From: Ailurus styani
Taxonomy: Eukaryota; Chordata; Mammalia; Carnivora; Ailuridae
Direction: 5' to 3'
DNA: 64,000 nt
Assembly: GCA_002007465.1 (NCBI GenBank)
Contig: LNAC01000036.1
Coordinates: 6,403,852-6,467,851, forward strand
The position numbers and the translations under genes were made by a program. How positions within the stretch are numbered: the first letter of the stretch is position 1; the number at the start of each line of letters is the position of its first letter. The notes beneath the pieces were generated by a model. That model saw only the letters and a list, made by a program, of their open reading frames with translations. It was not told the DNA's origin and made no database searches. Shown here piece by piece: positions 49,490 to 61,100 of the stretch.

Positions 49490-49655
49490 CCTTTTAGAGC
49501 AGGAAAAGCAGCGTATAGGAAACCTGCAAACTATCCTGATCCTCTGTACCAACCCAGTGGCCTTCGGCAAATTACTTAAGACGAGAACAATCTCCAGACC
49601 GTCTCCCTCACAAGCTTGTTTGCAGAGTGAATGAGACTGCTTATGTGAAACCGAA
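49490..49655 (+). mobile_element. MIR
   Basis: 'tgtaccaacccagtggccttcggcaaattacttaag', 'gtttgcagagtgaatgagactgc' match MIR order. Confidence 0.6.
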
Positions 49656-49659
49656 TCCT

Positions 49660-50900
49660 AAACTGTAGAGTAACATGCAAATGGAAAGCAAGAGACGTAG
49701 GGCTTACTTAGATCAGTGTTCAGCGAAGGTGGCAATCCGCCCATGAGAAGAAGTGAAGAGGGGAAGGGACACAACATCAAGCACCCCTGACTCATACCCC
49801 ATCGGAAAGTAATTCCCTCCATGATGATCTTCCCGTCTTGCTGTGACAGGGACAAAGTCTCCGATTGGTACCACTGTCGACACCTCTCTGACAGTGACAC
49901 GTGTCTCTTTTAACAAAGACAGAACAGGACTCAGGATCTTCAGCAAACAAAAGTAGCAGGTCCTTGATGCTGTTTCATAAACCAAGTGATACTGGTCTTC
50001 TGCTTAAGGTAGTGTTATAAAATCTCCTTCTAAAGTAAATCCAGGTCAGTGAAAGAAAGAAAGTGAATTTATTTAGAGAAAAATAATACATAAGTTAACA
50101 GCACAGGTAGCACAGGAATATGGCGAGAACCTTGAGGCTGACGTGTAAATGACTGAAATTTGGAAAATGCTTAATGCAGTAATGACCTAAAGAGCTAATC
50201 CACACTGTGATTTTCTAGAAGGCAAGGACCAAGTTGTAGCCATCTCCAACAGCTCCTCCAGAACCTTACACAGCACGGAGAACACAGTGGGCCCTCTACA
50301 CATAGTCAATTAATTAAGAAATAATTCTTCTCATAAACATCCACTTTGAGCCTTGGGGCTCCCCAGTTTTAAAGCTAGTGAGTAGATTCCCCCAGGTCGG
50401 TAAGCGTGAGATAAGCCCTGGATAATCAGGAGCTAAAGCCAATGACAGAATAAACCCAGGAGGGCTTTGTGAGTAAGAAAGGATACCGTCTCTATGCTGT
50501 GCACTGGAAAACAAGTAGAAAGTCTAAAACCCGAACCAAATGCTTAGAGCGAAGAGCCAAAAGCAAAAGCCGCATGAACACCACAGCTTCAGGGAGCCCA
50601 AGCACAACAGAAATCCTGCTCCCCAGAGAACTCAACGGCGAGTAGGAAGAAAGGCCCTGCGGTCAGGTCAGCTGCGTCTGAGAAGAAACTAAATTCCAAA
50701 CTGGAAAAATGTTCACTGAGAATGTACAGAGACAGGGAAGTCATTTTAATACTTCACACTGATAAGCTCATTTGGACAACTGAGTAACTGATGAAAAATC
50801 CTGAAAACTCTTTAGCACATTTGGGGAACTCCATATGGGGGAGAAAATAAAAGCAACTTTTACAAATGAGCAATACTGAGAAAAATGAGGGAATAAAGCC
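49660..50900. other. Unique intronic sequence with small L2 piece
   Basis: 50205-50312 ('aaggcaaggaccaagttgtagcc', 'ccttacacagcacggagaacacagtgg') resembles a plus-strand L2 3' end. The rest is not recognised. Confidence 0.45.
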
Positions 50901-50907
50901 AAAAAAA

Positions 50908-51100
50908 GGGGCGCCTGGGTGGCTCAGTTGTTAAGCATCTGCCTTCAGCTCAGGTCATGATCCCGGGGTCCTGGGATCGAGCCCCGCATCAGGCTCCCTG
51001 CTCCACGGGAAGCCTGCTTCCCCCTCTCCCCCACTTATATTCCCTCTCTCACTGTCTGTCTCTCTCTCTTTAAATAAATAAAATCTTAAAAAAAAAAAGA
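50908..51100 (+). mobile_element. CAN-SINE near exon 5
   Basis: Head ggggcgcctgggtggctcagttg to poly-A. First of three SINEs within 760 nt downstream of the exon 5 donor (transcription sense). Confidence 0.94.
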
Positions 51101-51176
51101 CAAAAAAAATAGTTCCATGTAGAAGATTCACTATCGCTATAAAATACCTAAAGAGCTTGTTTCAAAAGACACAATC

Positions 51177-51586
51177 GAAGGGCACCTGGGTGGCTCAGTC
51201 AGTTTAGGCTCAGGTCATGAACTTACGGGTCGTGAGATCAGAGCCCCATGTTGGGCTCCCTGCTTGGTAGGGAGTCAGCTTGGAGAGTCTCTCCCTCTGC
51301 CCCTCCCCCACTCACTCCCACACACACTCTCTCTTGCCAAAATAAATTAAAAAAAAAAATTTTTTTTTAAGATTTTTATTTATTTTTTTGACACAGAGGG
51401 AGAGAGATCAGATCACAAGTAGGCAGAGAGGCAGGCAGAGAGAGAGGAGGAAGCAGGCTCCCCGCTGAGCAGCGAGCCCGACGCGAGCCTCGATCCCAGG
51501 ACCCTGAGATCATGACCTGAGCCGAAGGCAGAGGCTTTAACCCACTGAGCCACCCAGGCGCCCTAAATTTTAAAATCTTAAAAAAA
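51177..51586 (+). mobile_element. CAN-SINE hosting an inverted SINE in its tail
   Basis: Head and body 51177-51357. The tail resumes at 51575-51586 after the nested element. Outer target duplication aaaagacaca at 51164-51173 and 51587-51596 confirms the order of events. The body is shortened after the head. Confidence 0.9.
51358..51574 (-). mobile_element. CAN-SINE, mustelid-type, inverted in the tail of another SINE
   Basis: Reverse element with ggctttaacccactgagccacccaggcgccct. Inserted in the A-rich tail, near an aaatttt target. With its plus-strand host it forms an imperfect inverted repeat 82 nt from the exon 5 donor. Confidence 0.94.
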
Positions 51587-51663
51587 AAAAGACACATTCC
51601 AAATATGTAGCCAGTAATCTAAAACTTCGACACTAGAGCATCAATACAGCTTTGACCCTCCTA

Positions 51664-51870
<207 letters not shown>

Positions 51871-52366
51871 TTATAATCATTAGCTCAGAAATAATGAAGT
51901 TTTAATTAAAAATGGACAGGAAATCAACTATATCCTTTTACATCATATTTTGTGAAAAAACACATTCTTCCAAATATTTTTAACATGTCATTTACTCTTT
52001 AATCAAAAAAATCTTTAAATGATGAGGAAATAACCATAGATACCAAGAACAATAAAAGATAATTTATTCAATTCCACACAAATAAATTAAATAATCTGGA
52101 TTAAATACACTTTTAGAAACTTTTTAACTACTAAAATCATCCCCCGAAGGAGAGAAAAGCTAATGAAACCATAAAAGGTAAAGAGAACGTTGTCGAAGAA
52201 CTCTCTCTTAGGAAAACATAAGTGTCAAGAGTTTCAAAGAAGAATTCTACCAAACAACTAAGGAGTGGGTTATTTCCATATACTTTAAATTATTTAAGAA
52301 CATAGAAAAAGAAAAGTTTCCAAATTCTTTTCAAGAAGATAGAATAATATGTATCGAAATCCAAAC

Positions 52367-52369
52367 ATA

Positions 52370-52408
<39 letters not shown>
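52367..52408. repeat. (AC)n microsatellite
   Basis: About 18 AC units after acatacacacat; within the old L1, 560 nt upstream of exon 5 in transcription sense. Confidence 0.93.
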
Positions 52409-52410
<2 letters not shown>

Positions 52411-53030
52411 ACAAAATCTCACGCCTGAGAATCAATGCAAAATTCCTAAATATAGGGAAAGAGAACCCAAATCTAACAGCATGTTAAAAGAATAACATTT
52501 CATGACCAAGTAGAATTTATCACAGGAATACAAAGATAGTTCAATATGCAAAGGCTTATACTTACACAAAAAAATCATACTCTTAGATGAAAACAGTCAC
52601 CAGAGATACACAAAATATTCAGTAAAATACATCCTTCTATAATCAAAACATCAATAAAATAATAAGCGGCCAGGTTCCTTAACACAATAAAATATAGATC
52701 TCTCTCAACCACAGAACCAGCATCATATTATTAACAGGGAAACATTAGAAATCTTCCCAAAGTTAAGAATTAGGAAATAGTGTCCTTTATTATCACAATG
52801 ACTCATCATTACTCTGGAAGGAATGACCAACACAAGTGTGCTCTCTGGAGTGGCATAAGAAAGGAGCCATAATTAGACAAAAGAAAAAGGTTTTTTTCAT
52901 AAGAAAAATGTGTTTTGCAAATAATATTATTATTTATCTGCTAATCGACCAGGAAAAATACATCCCAAGCAACAGTCAAATTAAGAAAAAGCTAGCTACG
53001 AATGTGTGCATATTAAAACATCCACCAATG

Positions 53031-53251
53031 GGCACCTGGGTGGCTCAGTGTGTTAAAGCCCCTGCCTTCGGCTCAGGTCATGATCTCAGGGTCCTGGGAT
53101 CGAGGCCCACATCGGGCTCTCTGCTCACAAATAAATAAATAAAATCTTTAAAAAAAAAACAAAAAAAACTCAGCCTACTTGTGATCTGATCTCTCTGTGT
53201 CAAATAAATAAATAAAATCTTTAAAAAAAAAACAAAAAAAAAACAAAACAA
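53031..53251 (+). mobile_element. CAN-SINE with duplicated tail
   Basis: Head and first body half run to 53127, then jump to (AAATA)n and poly-A, then 'cctacttgtgatct...' and a second (AAATA)n and poly-A tail. So the tail module is present twice and part of the linker is lost. Target copy aaaacatccaccaatg at 53015-53030. Confidence 0.9.
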
Positions 53252-53268
53252 AAAACCATCCAGCAATG

Positions 53269-53451
53269 GACACCTGGGTGGCTCAGTTGGTTGAGCAACT
53301 GCCTTCAGCTCAGGTCATGATCCCGGAATCCCGGGATCGAGTCCTGCATCGGGCTCCCAGCTCCACAGGGAGTCTGCTTCTCTTTCTGATCTTCTCCCCT
53401 TTCAATGCTCGCTCTCTCTCAAATAAATAAATAAAATCTTAAAAAAAAAAA
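53269..53451 (+). mobile_element. CAN-SINE at a reused target site
   Basis: Head 'gacacctgggtggctcagttggttgagc'. Flanked by aaaaccatccagcaatg (53252-53268) and aaaacatccagcaag (53452-53466). Confidence 0.93.
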
Positions 53452-53986
53452 AAAACATCCAGCAAGATTCTTAAACGTGTATTGTCTATAAGAAAAAAAC
53501 TTTCAACTATTATTGAAGGACACAAAAGAAAATTTAAACAAATTTAAACAAAAACATATTATGTTCTTGAGATGTAAAACTGAATACTATGGGAATGTCA
53601 GTTCTTCCTAAATTCATCTGTAAATTTGTCTATAGCCAGGGAAATACTTTTTAACATATAAAGAGCTACTACTGCACATCAGTAAGATAAAGATCAACAC
53701 TCACACAGAAAAATAGGCGAAAGTTATGAAGACAGAACACGTAAAAGGAAAAAAAGATAAATGTGTAAACATCTAAAAGATGTTCAAACTCATTCATATA
53801 AGAGAAATTGAAATTAAAGCCACAACAGATATTTTTAACTTATCAGATCAGAAAAGAGCAGTTTTATAAATATAGTGTCAGTAAGACTGTAGCAAAATGG
53901 CACACTCACACTCTCTGTAAAGGGCAATCTGACGATACTTATCAAAATTATAAATGCATAAACACTTTGAACTTAAAGGAATTTGA

Positions 53987-54197
53987 GGGCGCCTGGGTGG
54001 CTCAGTGGGTTAAAGCCTCTGCTTTCGGCTCAGGTCATGATCTCAGGGTCCTGGGATCGAGGCCCGCATTGGGCTCTCTGCTCAGCAGGGAGCCTGCTTC
54101 CCCCTCTCTCTCTGCCTGCCTCTCTGCCTCCTTGTGATCTCTCTCCCGCTGTGAAATAAATAAATAAAATCTTTAAATAAATAAATAAATAAATAAT
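53987..54197 (+). mobile_element. CAN-SINE, mustelid-type, young-looking
   Basis: Perfect 12-bp target duplication aaaggaatttga at 53975-53986 and 54198-54209. Long (AAATA)n tail. Confidence 0.97.
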
Positions 54198-54332
54198 AAA
54201 GGAATTTGACAATTTCACTTTTAGGAATGTACTCTTAAATTCCTACTTGCAGAGGTTGCAAAATGACTTTTGAGCAAGGAGGTTCATTGTACCACTATTT
54301 ATAAGAACAAAAGATCAGAAATAACCTAAATA

Positions 54333-54657
54333 GGGGCACCTGGGTGGCTCAGTGAGTTAAGCGTCTGACTCTTGATTTCAGCTCAGGTCATGACTTCGGG
54401 GTCATGGGATGGAGCCCCAAGCCAGCCAGGCTCTACGCTGAGCATGGAGCCCGCTTGGGATTCTCTCTCTCTCCCTCTCCCTCCGCCCCTCTAACCCCTG
54501 CTCACGTGCACCCATGCATGCCCATGCGCTCTCTCTCTTAGAAGAGAAAAAGAAAGAGAGGGAGGAAGAAAGAGGAAGGTAGGGAGGTAGGGAAGTAGGA
54601 AGGAAGGAAGGGAGGGAAAAGGGAGAGAGGGAGGGAAGGAGGGAGGAAGGAAAGAAC
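54333..54657 (+). mobile_element. CAN-SINE with purine-rich GGAA tail
   Basis: Older head type ('gactcttgatttcagctc'). The tail after 54541 is a GGAA/GGGA-rich tract to 54657. Target duplication aacctaaata / aatctaaata. Confidence 0.92.
54541..54657. repeat. (GGAA)n-type polypurine tract
   Basis: About 115 nt of almost pure purine: gaagag, agggaggaag, aggaaggaaggg units. In the transcribed (minus) strand it is a long pyrimidine tract. Confidence 0.92.
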
Positions 54658-55075
54658 CAATCTAAATATCCATCAATAAGCTTCAATGGTTTATATAAGG
54701 TTCAATAAATTATGAAATGTCCAGGCAATAAATACTAAAAGTAATTACTTTTAGCCACTAAAAGTAATATGACTATGCACTAATACAGAACTATTTGATA
54801 CATTTTTAAGAGAAAGAAACTGACAGGCTATATACCCTGTGTCAAAAATACAAACATATACACACAGGTGTGCATATATGTACAGGTAATATTCTAGAAG
54901 GATATTCTATTCTGGGATACTCAAGACTGACCTTCCTGAGAACAATGTGTCTGGGGTACAGGAGGGGAGAAACACATAAACAAAGTGAAAGGCATACAGT
55001 GTGATCTGCCTACATGAACAGTCCTGCAGGGCTTGCCCTATATAAAAACTTATAAAAGTTCATTTACAAAATGTA

Positions 55076-55270
55076 TTTTTTAAGATTTTTATTTATTTAT
55101 TTATTTGACAGGGAGAGAGATCACAAGTAGGCAGAGAGGCAGGCAGAGAGAGGAGGAAGCAGGCTCCCTGCTGAGCAGAGAGCCCGATGCGGGCCTCGAT
55201 CCCAGGACCCTGAGATCATGACCTGAGCCGAAGGCAGAGGCTTTAACCCACTGAGCCACCAGGTGCCCCT
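55076..55270 (-). mobile_element. CAN-SINE, mustelid-type
   Basis: Reverse element ending gagccaccaggtgcccct (one C lost). Target duplication acaaaatgt / acaaagtgt. Confidence 0.94.
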
Positions 55271-55390
55271 ACAAAGTGTTTGTTAAGCACTTACTATATA
55301 TGAGGCACCGACATGGGCACTTGGGCTCTATCAATGAATGAATCAAAGAGCTTTGCCCCAGTGGAGCTTTCTTTCTAGTGAAGTTATAAA
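55271..55390 (-). mobile_element. L2 fragment
   Basis: 'gtttgttaagcacttactatatatgaggcac', 'agctttgccccagtggagctttc' are the reversed L2 3' end. Confidence 0.75.
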
Positions 55391-55429
55391 TGTTCATCAC
55401 TGATTACTAGAAAAAGGAGAGTTTAAATT

Positions 55430-55545
55430 CCATTAGACGCTAGACTCTGGTCTTTAAGGGGAGGGTCCATTTTTCTATTGCATCCACATTTAGAGCCCAA
55501 CTAACTGGCACATAGAAAGCATTCAGTTGTACTTAACTGCTTACT
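55430..55545 (+). mobile_element. L2 fragment
   Basis: 'tttaaggggagggtccatttt', 'agagcccaactaactggcacatagaaagcattcag' match the plus-strand L2 3' end. Confidence 0.65.
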
Positions 55546-55549
55546 TAAA

Positions 55550-56210
55550 AACAAAATGCTCTATTCACACCCATTCACAGTCCTTTTTGGGCTAGATGGC
55601 AGGAAAATAAAATGTTAACTGAAGGGGGGGAAAACCCTGCAAATTAAGTCAAATAACATAAGAAAGCATGACACTGCTCATTTAGCACAGGTCTTAACAG
55701 TGAAGAAATTTAGAGAAGGGACAGGTTTAGTGAAGGTCAGAATGGGTCGAGCTTGGAGAAGATAAAACTTGAAAGACAAGTACGGTCCAGATTCCCAAAG
55801 GGTAGAGTAAGAAGTGATGAAGGAAGACAAGAAGAAGCGAAGTTCCCTGTGACACAACGGGCTAGGAAGCATGTTTCACCCAGGCCATACAATGTTCACA
55901 TCACCCACGCAATCCAAAAGTCCGAGCATCCCAGATGGCACATCTCCATATATGGAATTCCTAAATTCGGAACATGTTACTCTACAGTAACTGTGCATAA
56001 GGGTCAAAGGCAGTAAAAGAAGGGGGGGAGGAAGAAAACCCCTTTATAACTATTAATTCACATCACTTTGCACAGGTACGGTGAAAAAAAAAAAAAAAAA
56101 AAAAAAAGACCAGACCAGAGTTCTGGGAAATTCAGGGAAGGAACGCTATTAAATGACCTTTAAGGAGACATCCAACTTTTGATATTCTTCAATTCCCTAA
56201 GTTTGAATCT
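55550..56210. other. Unique intronic sequence with long A-run
   Basis: No transposon body recognised. A 24-A run at 56084-56107 looks like a retroposon tail, but the 400 bp upstream match nothing I know and no target duplication is visible. Confidence 0.4.
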
Positions 56211-56228
56211 GAAATCTGATACTGCCAC

Positions 56229-56408
56229 AGGGCGCGTGGGTGGCACAATCAGTTAAGAGTCAGGTCATGATCTCCAGATTGTGGGATCAAGCCCTGCATT
56301 GGGCTCCACACTCAGAAGGGAGTCTGCCTGAGTTTCTCTCTCCCTCTCACTCTGCCCCTGCCACCCCTACTCCACTTTCTCTCTCTCTAAAATAATATAT
56401 AAACCTTT
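56229..56408 (+). mobile_element. CAN-SINE (diverged, shortened head)
   Basis: Head 'gggcgcgtgggtggcacaatc'. Target duplication aaatctgatactgcca (56212-56227) and aaatctgatattacca (56410-56425). Confidence 0.92.
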
Positions 56409-56588
56409 AAAATCTGATATTACCATTTGAACAGAATCTTACCCTTTTTTTCCTATTTGTTATTTCCAATACATGTTTTCTCAAGCATTCTTTAGTTCGG
56501 AGAAACTTCTGGCAAGTTTTCTTTAAGAATAAAGTCCTATAGTAAAAAGTCTAAAGCCATTTTTCTACGTTAATCCCAAAAACATTTA

Positions 56589-56787
56589 TTTTTTTTAGAG
56601 ACTTTATTTATTTATTTGACACAAAGAGAGAGAAATCACAAATAGGCGGAGAGGCAGGCAGAGAGAGAGGAGGAAGCAGGCTCCCTGCTGAGCAGAGAGC
56701 CCGATGTGGGGCTCAATCCCAGGACCCTGAGATCATGACCTGAGCCGAAGGCAGAGGCTTTAACCCACCGAGCTACCCAGGCGTCCC
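56589..56787 (-). mobile_element. CAN-SINE, mustelid-type
   Basis: Reverse element ending gagctacccaggcgtccc. Target duplication aatcccaaaaacattta (56572-56588) and aatcccaaaatattta (56788-56803). Confidence 0.95.
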
Positions 56788-57419
56788 AATCCCAAAATAT
56801 TTAAAGGAGAACCCTCTAGAACAGGAATAACAAATACCTTACATATCAGAGGACACAACTTATTCATTGGTCATGGCTTTTGTGAGCCCTGGTACAGAAT
56901 TATCCTGAATTTTTCTGCAAGCTCAGCAAGAGAGAGTGGTATTATCAATTACTGATATCTGTCACTGGCACTAGAAGGGGGAGTTAACAGAAGCAAAACT
57001 AGATGTTTGCCATCTGTGTCTGATGACGCTCTCTAGGCATGTCTTACTTATAATACAGTTATGTCTGAAAATTCTGGAATTTGCAAAACTAGATCTTAAC
57101 AACCAGAAAAGAGCCCACAAAAGGTGTACAACTTGACCTGCTCTACAGTTTCTTAGAAAACTATGTTAGCTGCCAACTAAGAAAAGTGCTTTGCATAAAA
57201 ATATAAATGTCCCCCTATTCCTGAATTACAAGATCTGGTATCCCTGAGCCAGTGCCGAGCTAACATCTGTCCCTTTTAGACGAGGCATGCGCTCTGTGCA
57301 CGTGGCTGTCCCCATCAGCCATGTCCCCCACTGGCAGTACTTGCCTGGCCCCTACATTTATATCTATGAACTCTGTTCCAGCCCACAGGCAAACCAGGCC
57401 TCTCACCTGCTCTTAAAAA

Positions 57420-57560
57420 GGAACTGGAAGACAGTCACGCCCATTCATTTACACACTGTCTGAGGCTGAGTAACTAAGACACAGACCACAGGGCCCACAA
57501 AGTTGAAAATATTCATCATCTGGCCAGCCCCTTATTCAGAAAACGTTTGCCAAGCCCTGC
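57420..57560. mobile_element. MER5A (hAT-Charlie DNA transposon)
   Basis: 'ggaactggaagacagtcacgcccattcatttacaca', 'tgtctgaggctg', 'atctggccagcccct', 'aaaacgtttgccaagccctgctctaga' follow MER5A to its terminal repeat. Confidence 0.8.
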
Positions 57561-57629
57561 TCTAGAGTCCTGATATTTGTCATTTGATAGAGATGTCTAC
57601 TGCACGTATTAACAAGGAAGCCAGCCTGA

Positions 57630-57775
57630 ATAAAATAATCATGATGTCAGGCGACCAATACTAGCATACAACATAATAAAGTAATTAACGCTAAATTATT
57701 TGATAAGGAGATCAATTTAGCAAAAGAATACTGCTATGCGAAATCGTATGTTTATATTTGTCATACCCTAGGGCT
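57630..57775. other. Candidate conserved non-coding segment
   Basis: AT-rich, apparently repeat-free, with clustered homeodomain-like cores (taattaac, aaattatttga, atcaattta). Proposed only because FTO introns are known to hold developmental enhancers; conservation cannot be tested here. Confidence 0.25.
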
Positions 57776-57926
57776 TTCGGCAGCTTCCTTCTGGAGATCC
57801 CTAATGATAACGGATGTAGCAAGTAGCACGGGGAAGAAGAATAGAAATATTTTAAGAAGGTTTTTCATATGACTCTCTCTGGTGAAATCAACTACTACTG
57901 AACTTTAAAAAGAAATGGTAAACTCT

Positions 57927-58129
57927 CGGGTGCCTGGGTGGCTCAGTGGGTTAAAGCCTCTGCCTTCGGCTCAGGTCATGATCTCAGGGTCCTGGGATCG
58001 GGTCCCACATCGGGCTCCCTGCTCGGCGGGGAGCCTGCTTCCCCCTCTCTCTGCCTGCCTCCCTGCCTCCTTGTGATCTCTCTCCCTCTGTGAAATAAAT
58101 AAATAAAATCTTTAAAAAAAAAAAAAAAA
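57927..58129 (+). mobile_element. CAN-SINE, mustelid-type
   Basis: Head gggtgcctgggtggctcagtgggttaaag. Probable target duplication aaagaaatggt (57909-57919 and 58131-58141); 17-A tail. Confidence 0.94.
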
Positions 58130-58139
58130 GAAAGAAATG

Positions 58140-61100
58140 GTTTCTGAATCACAATGACAATGATGCTGCTGTGGTTTCCAGCGAGTATGGCTATTCTGCT
58201 AAGTGGCGATCTTGACAGGCTAGTGGGCTGGTTGACAACATTCCCCTCTATCCAATCCCCGCCTCGGCCCAATATGGCACCAATAAAGTCTGGAACGACA
58301 GAGACAGTAATTGCAATCAGTGTTTCCTGATGTCTCCCATATCCAACACCTTTGAAATGTGCTCATTAAAATAAGGTTTTCTTGAGGGTTTGCTTCCCCC
58401 TTCGGCTGGGTAGGGAGGAGGGAGGGAAGCTGTACATCTGATAAATTTTTTATTGCATAAGTATAGTGTTGCTCACTTTCTCAATAAAATCAACTTGTAA
58501 TTATCTATAGCAACTGCAGCTGATTACTCTTGCCTCGTGTTATTCTGGAAACAAGCAGAGGCAATAGGCCCCTACTTGCCTTTAAACTTTAGGAACACTG
58601 AAAGGGCTGTGAGTGTCTCAAGTGTGTCTGATGCGTTCCTAGCTCTCACCAACCAAACTGTTCAAGAAGTGAAAGATGAGACAAAATACAAAAGAATGCT
58701 GAATTTAAATGCCAAGTTTAAAATACCAACTTGCCCACCAAATTAACCAATTTGATTTTTTTAAGCTAGTTTTTGAAGAACAATTAATTCCCATTTGGTA
58801 AAAGATAAATGCCATGAAATATTTTGTTTGTATTTTTCAAGCAGTATGCAACCACTGTCATATAGGAAACAAAGACAGAAACCTGAGCATGAGGGAAGAG
58901 ATGACAGTTCCAATCAAATAAAATATATCGCTTGAAATTTTGTCCCACATTTAATAACATATGCCATTAATGTTGTATGTCAATAATTCCCCTGATGTGT
59001 AAATATATGTTCGTCATCAACACACTTTAATAGCCTGATTTCTTATTCCCTATTCCCTTGGCCAAGTGCTAAGATTTCTAAGACTCTGGCCTCAGCAATT
59101 CTATTCTGCTTCCTTAACCCCATGCACAGAAGGGCTTCAGCAGCAAGCCCCTTCTTATCTATGTCCCAGACCTTGAGGCAGGAGAAACCCAGAAGTTCCA
59201 GTCAGCTGGGGTACACCTCATGATGCTTTCTCTGTCCTGTGCTAGTCTGTGATACTCCAGGGTCTGGGATGGAGCATCTGTTTTGAAATAAGGGAGAGAG
59301 TCAGAAGGGGAAAAGAGAAGGTGTGAGGTTGGGAAGATACCTCCCAGGGAGGGAAATGGCAGGACGGGTTGTACAGGACATAATTAATTCTTTAGAGTTA
59401 TAAGTGTAGCACAGGAATGANGGGGGGGGGGGGGGGGGGGGGGGGAGCTGTCACAGAGGCCAGGACACTTTGCAAACCTCGGTAAGGAAGTTAGACTGAG
59501 GGCAATGACGAAGGACTTTTTCATAGGTCAGATCTGTCTTTCAGAGGGATCCCTCTAGAAGGTAGATACTCCTACGTGCAGACCTTGCATGATTTTTCTG
59601 GTCAGGTTTCCAAAGTAATGGCAAATGGCATAAGCCAGAGAACATTCTTGAAGGGTATGTCCCTAAGGAAAGAAGGGTTCGCAAAGGAGAAGCTGCCCTA
59701 GGGGATTTCTGCAACTTAGCAACACTTTCCTTGATTGGTTGTGAAGAACAAGTAGTCAAGCCTGACTTGGAGCTGACTTAGAGCAAACTCCCTCCCAGCA
59801 CTGAGGTATGACTGAATGGTCCGAAGGAGTGAATTCAGAGACGTTTGAAGTTGGGGGGGGTGTAGTGCCTAATCAGTCCCAGCTCATAGTCTGTAAGAAG
59901 CTGGAAGCTGCTCTCAGATGCCTTGAAACAGGCAATTCAGGACAAACACAGTCCCTTCACACAGGGAGATTATAAAATTAATCATAAACGTTCTGGGATT
60001 TCAAGAGAAATGTTGCGAACTCTCTCCCGAAAAGTCTAAAGCCTTTCAACATGGTGTCTGGCTCTTTCAGCTTTCAGATTAAGCATTTGAAAACAACAAA
60101 AAAAAATAAGATATATTCACATACATAAGAGAACCTTATTATATCATGTTTCATGGACTTGGGAGGAAAAAGCAAAAGTGAGAAAAGGAGAGAAAAATTG
60201 TTCTGGGGGCTCTTGGCTAAAGCTTCAAAACCATAAAATTATCTGAAGTAAAATATGAAATAAGAGAAGGAAGCAAAGATACTTCTCAATACATTCTCCA
60301 AACCAGACCTTCTAACAATGGAGCTCGTGACTCATTGGGCAGCCTCAGGAAAGGACAGAGTGGTAGAGATTTACAAGAAAACTTCACATTGTAAATAACA
60401 TAGAAGATCAGAACCAAACTGGATTAATCAAAAGAGGATAATTACTTGTTCACCTAGCTTCAGGCAAAGCTTTACCCAGAGTTCAAAGCACCTGTCCAAC
60501 ACCCAGTTTTTGTCCTTCTCAAAGCTCATAAAAAAGAAAGGGAGTGGCCACAACAGCTGGGGGCAGGCATTTGGGGGCCATGTAAAATTTGCTTGCCCCA
60601 AGGGAGGAAAGCAATAGATCCAGAAGAGCCAAAGGATGAAGGGAAAGAAACTGGAAATTGACCACACTGTTAAGTGTTGGAATGAGGTCCACTGGAAGCC
60701 AGTGAGACCTCTGGGCTTCCTATTAAGTGAGACAATTCCTTATCTTTTAAATTAAGCCTGTTTAGGCCAGGTGTCTGTTATTTGCAATCAAAAGAATCCT
60801 AATTCTAAACAGATATTGTAGCTGCAGAAATCAGTTATTGGACAGTGGTCAGAATATAGATGAACAGCATAAACCACTCGAAACTAAAAATACTGACTTT
60901 AGGCAAAAAATTCTTACCCTTCTACCATTATATGCACATACAAAGAAGGATACAAACCATACCTTCAAGAAGCTTACAATTCTAATTCATAATTTAAATA
61001 TGCACAAAACTAATGTATGGCCTCAGAAGGCAGGACAATGGTTACCGCTGGGTAACTTGGAGCAACTAAGTTCCCTACCGCTGGGGGAAAATCCACCGGA

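Larger units (their letters stand above)
52150..55010 (+). mobile_element. Old L1 ORF2 to 3' UTR (L1ME-like)
   Basis: Plus-strand L1 order: 'agaattctaccaaacaact', 'tggaattcatcacagga'-like at 52512, reverse-transcriptase region to 53020, then 'cattcatataagagaaattgaaattaaagccacaac', 'ctatttataagaacaaaagatc', 'ctaaatatccatcaataagc'. Broken by SINEs at 53031, 53269, 53987 and 54333. No usable frame. Confidence 0.72.
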
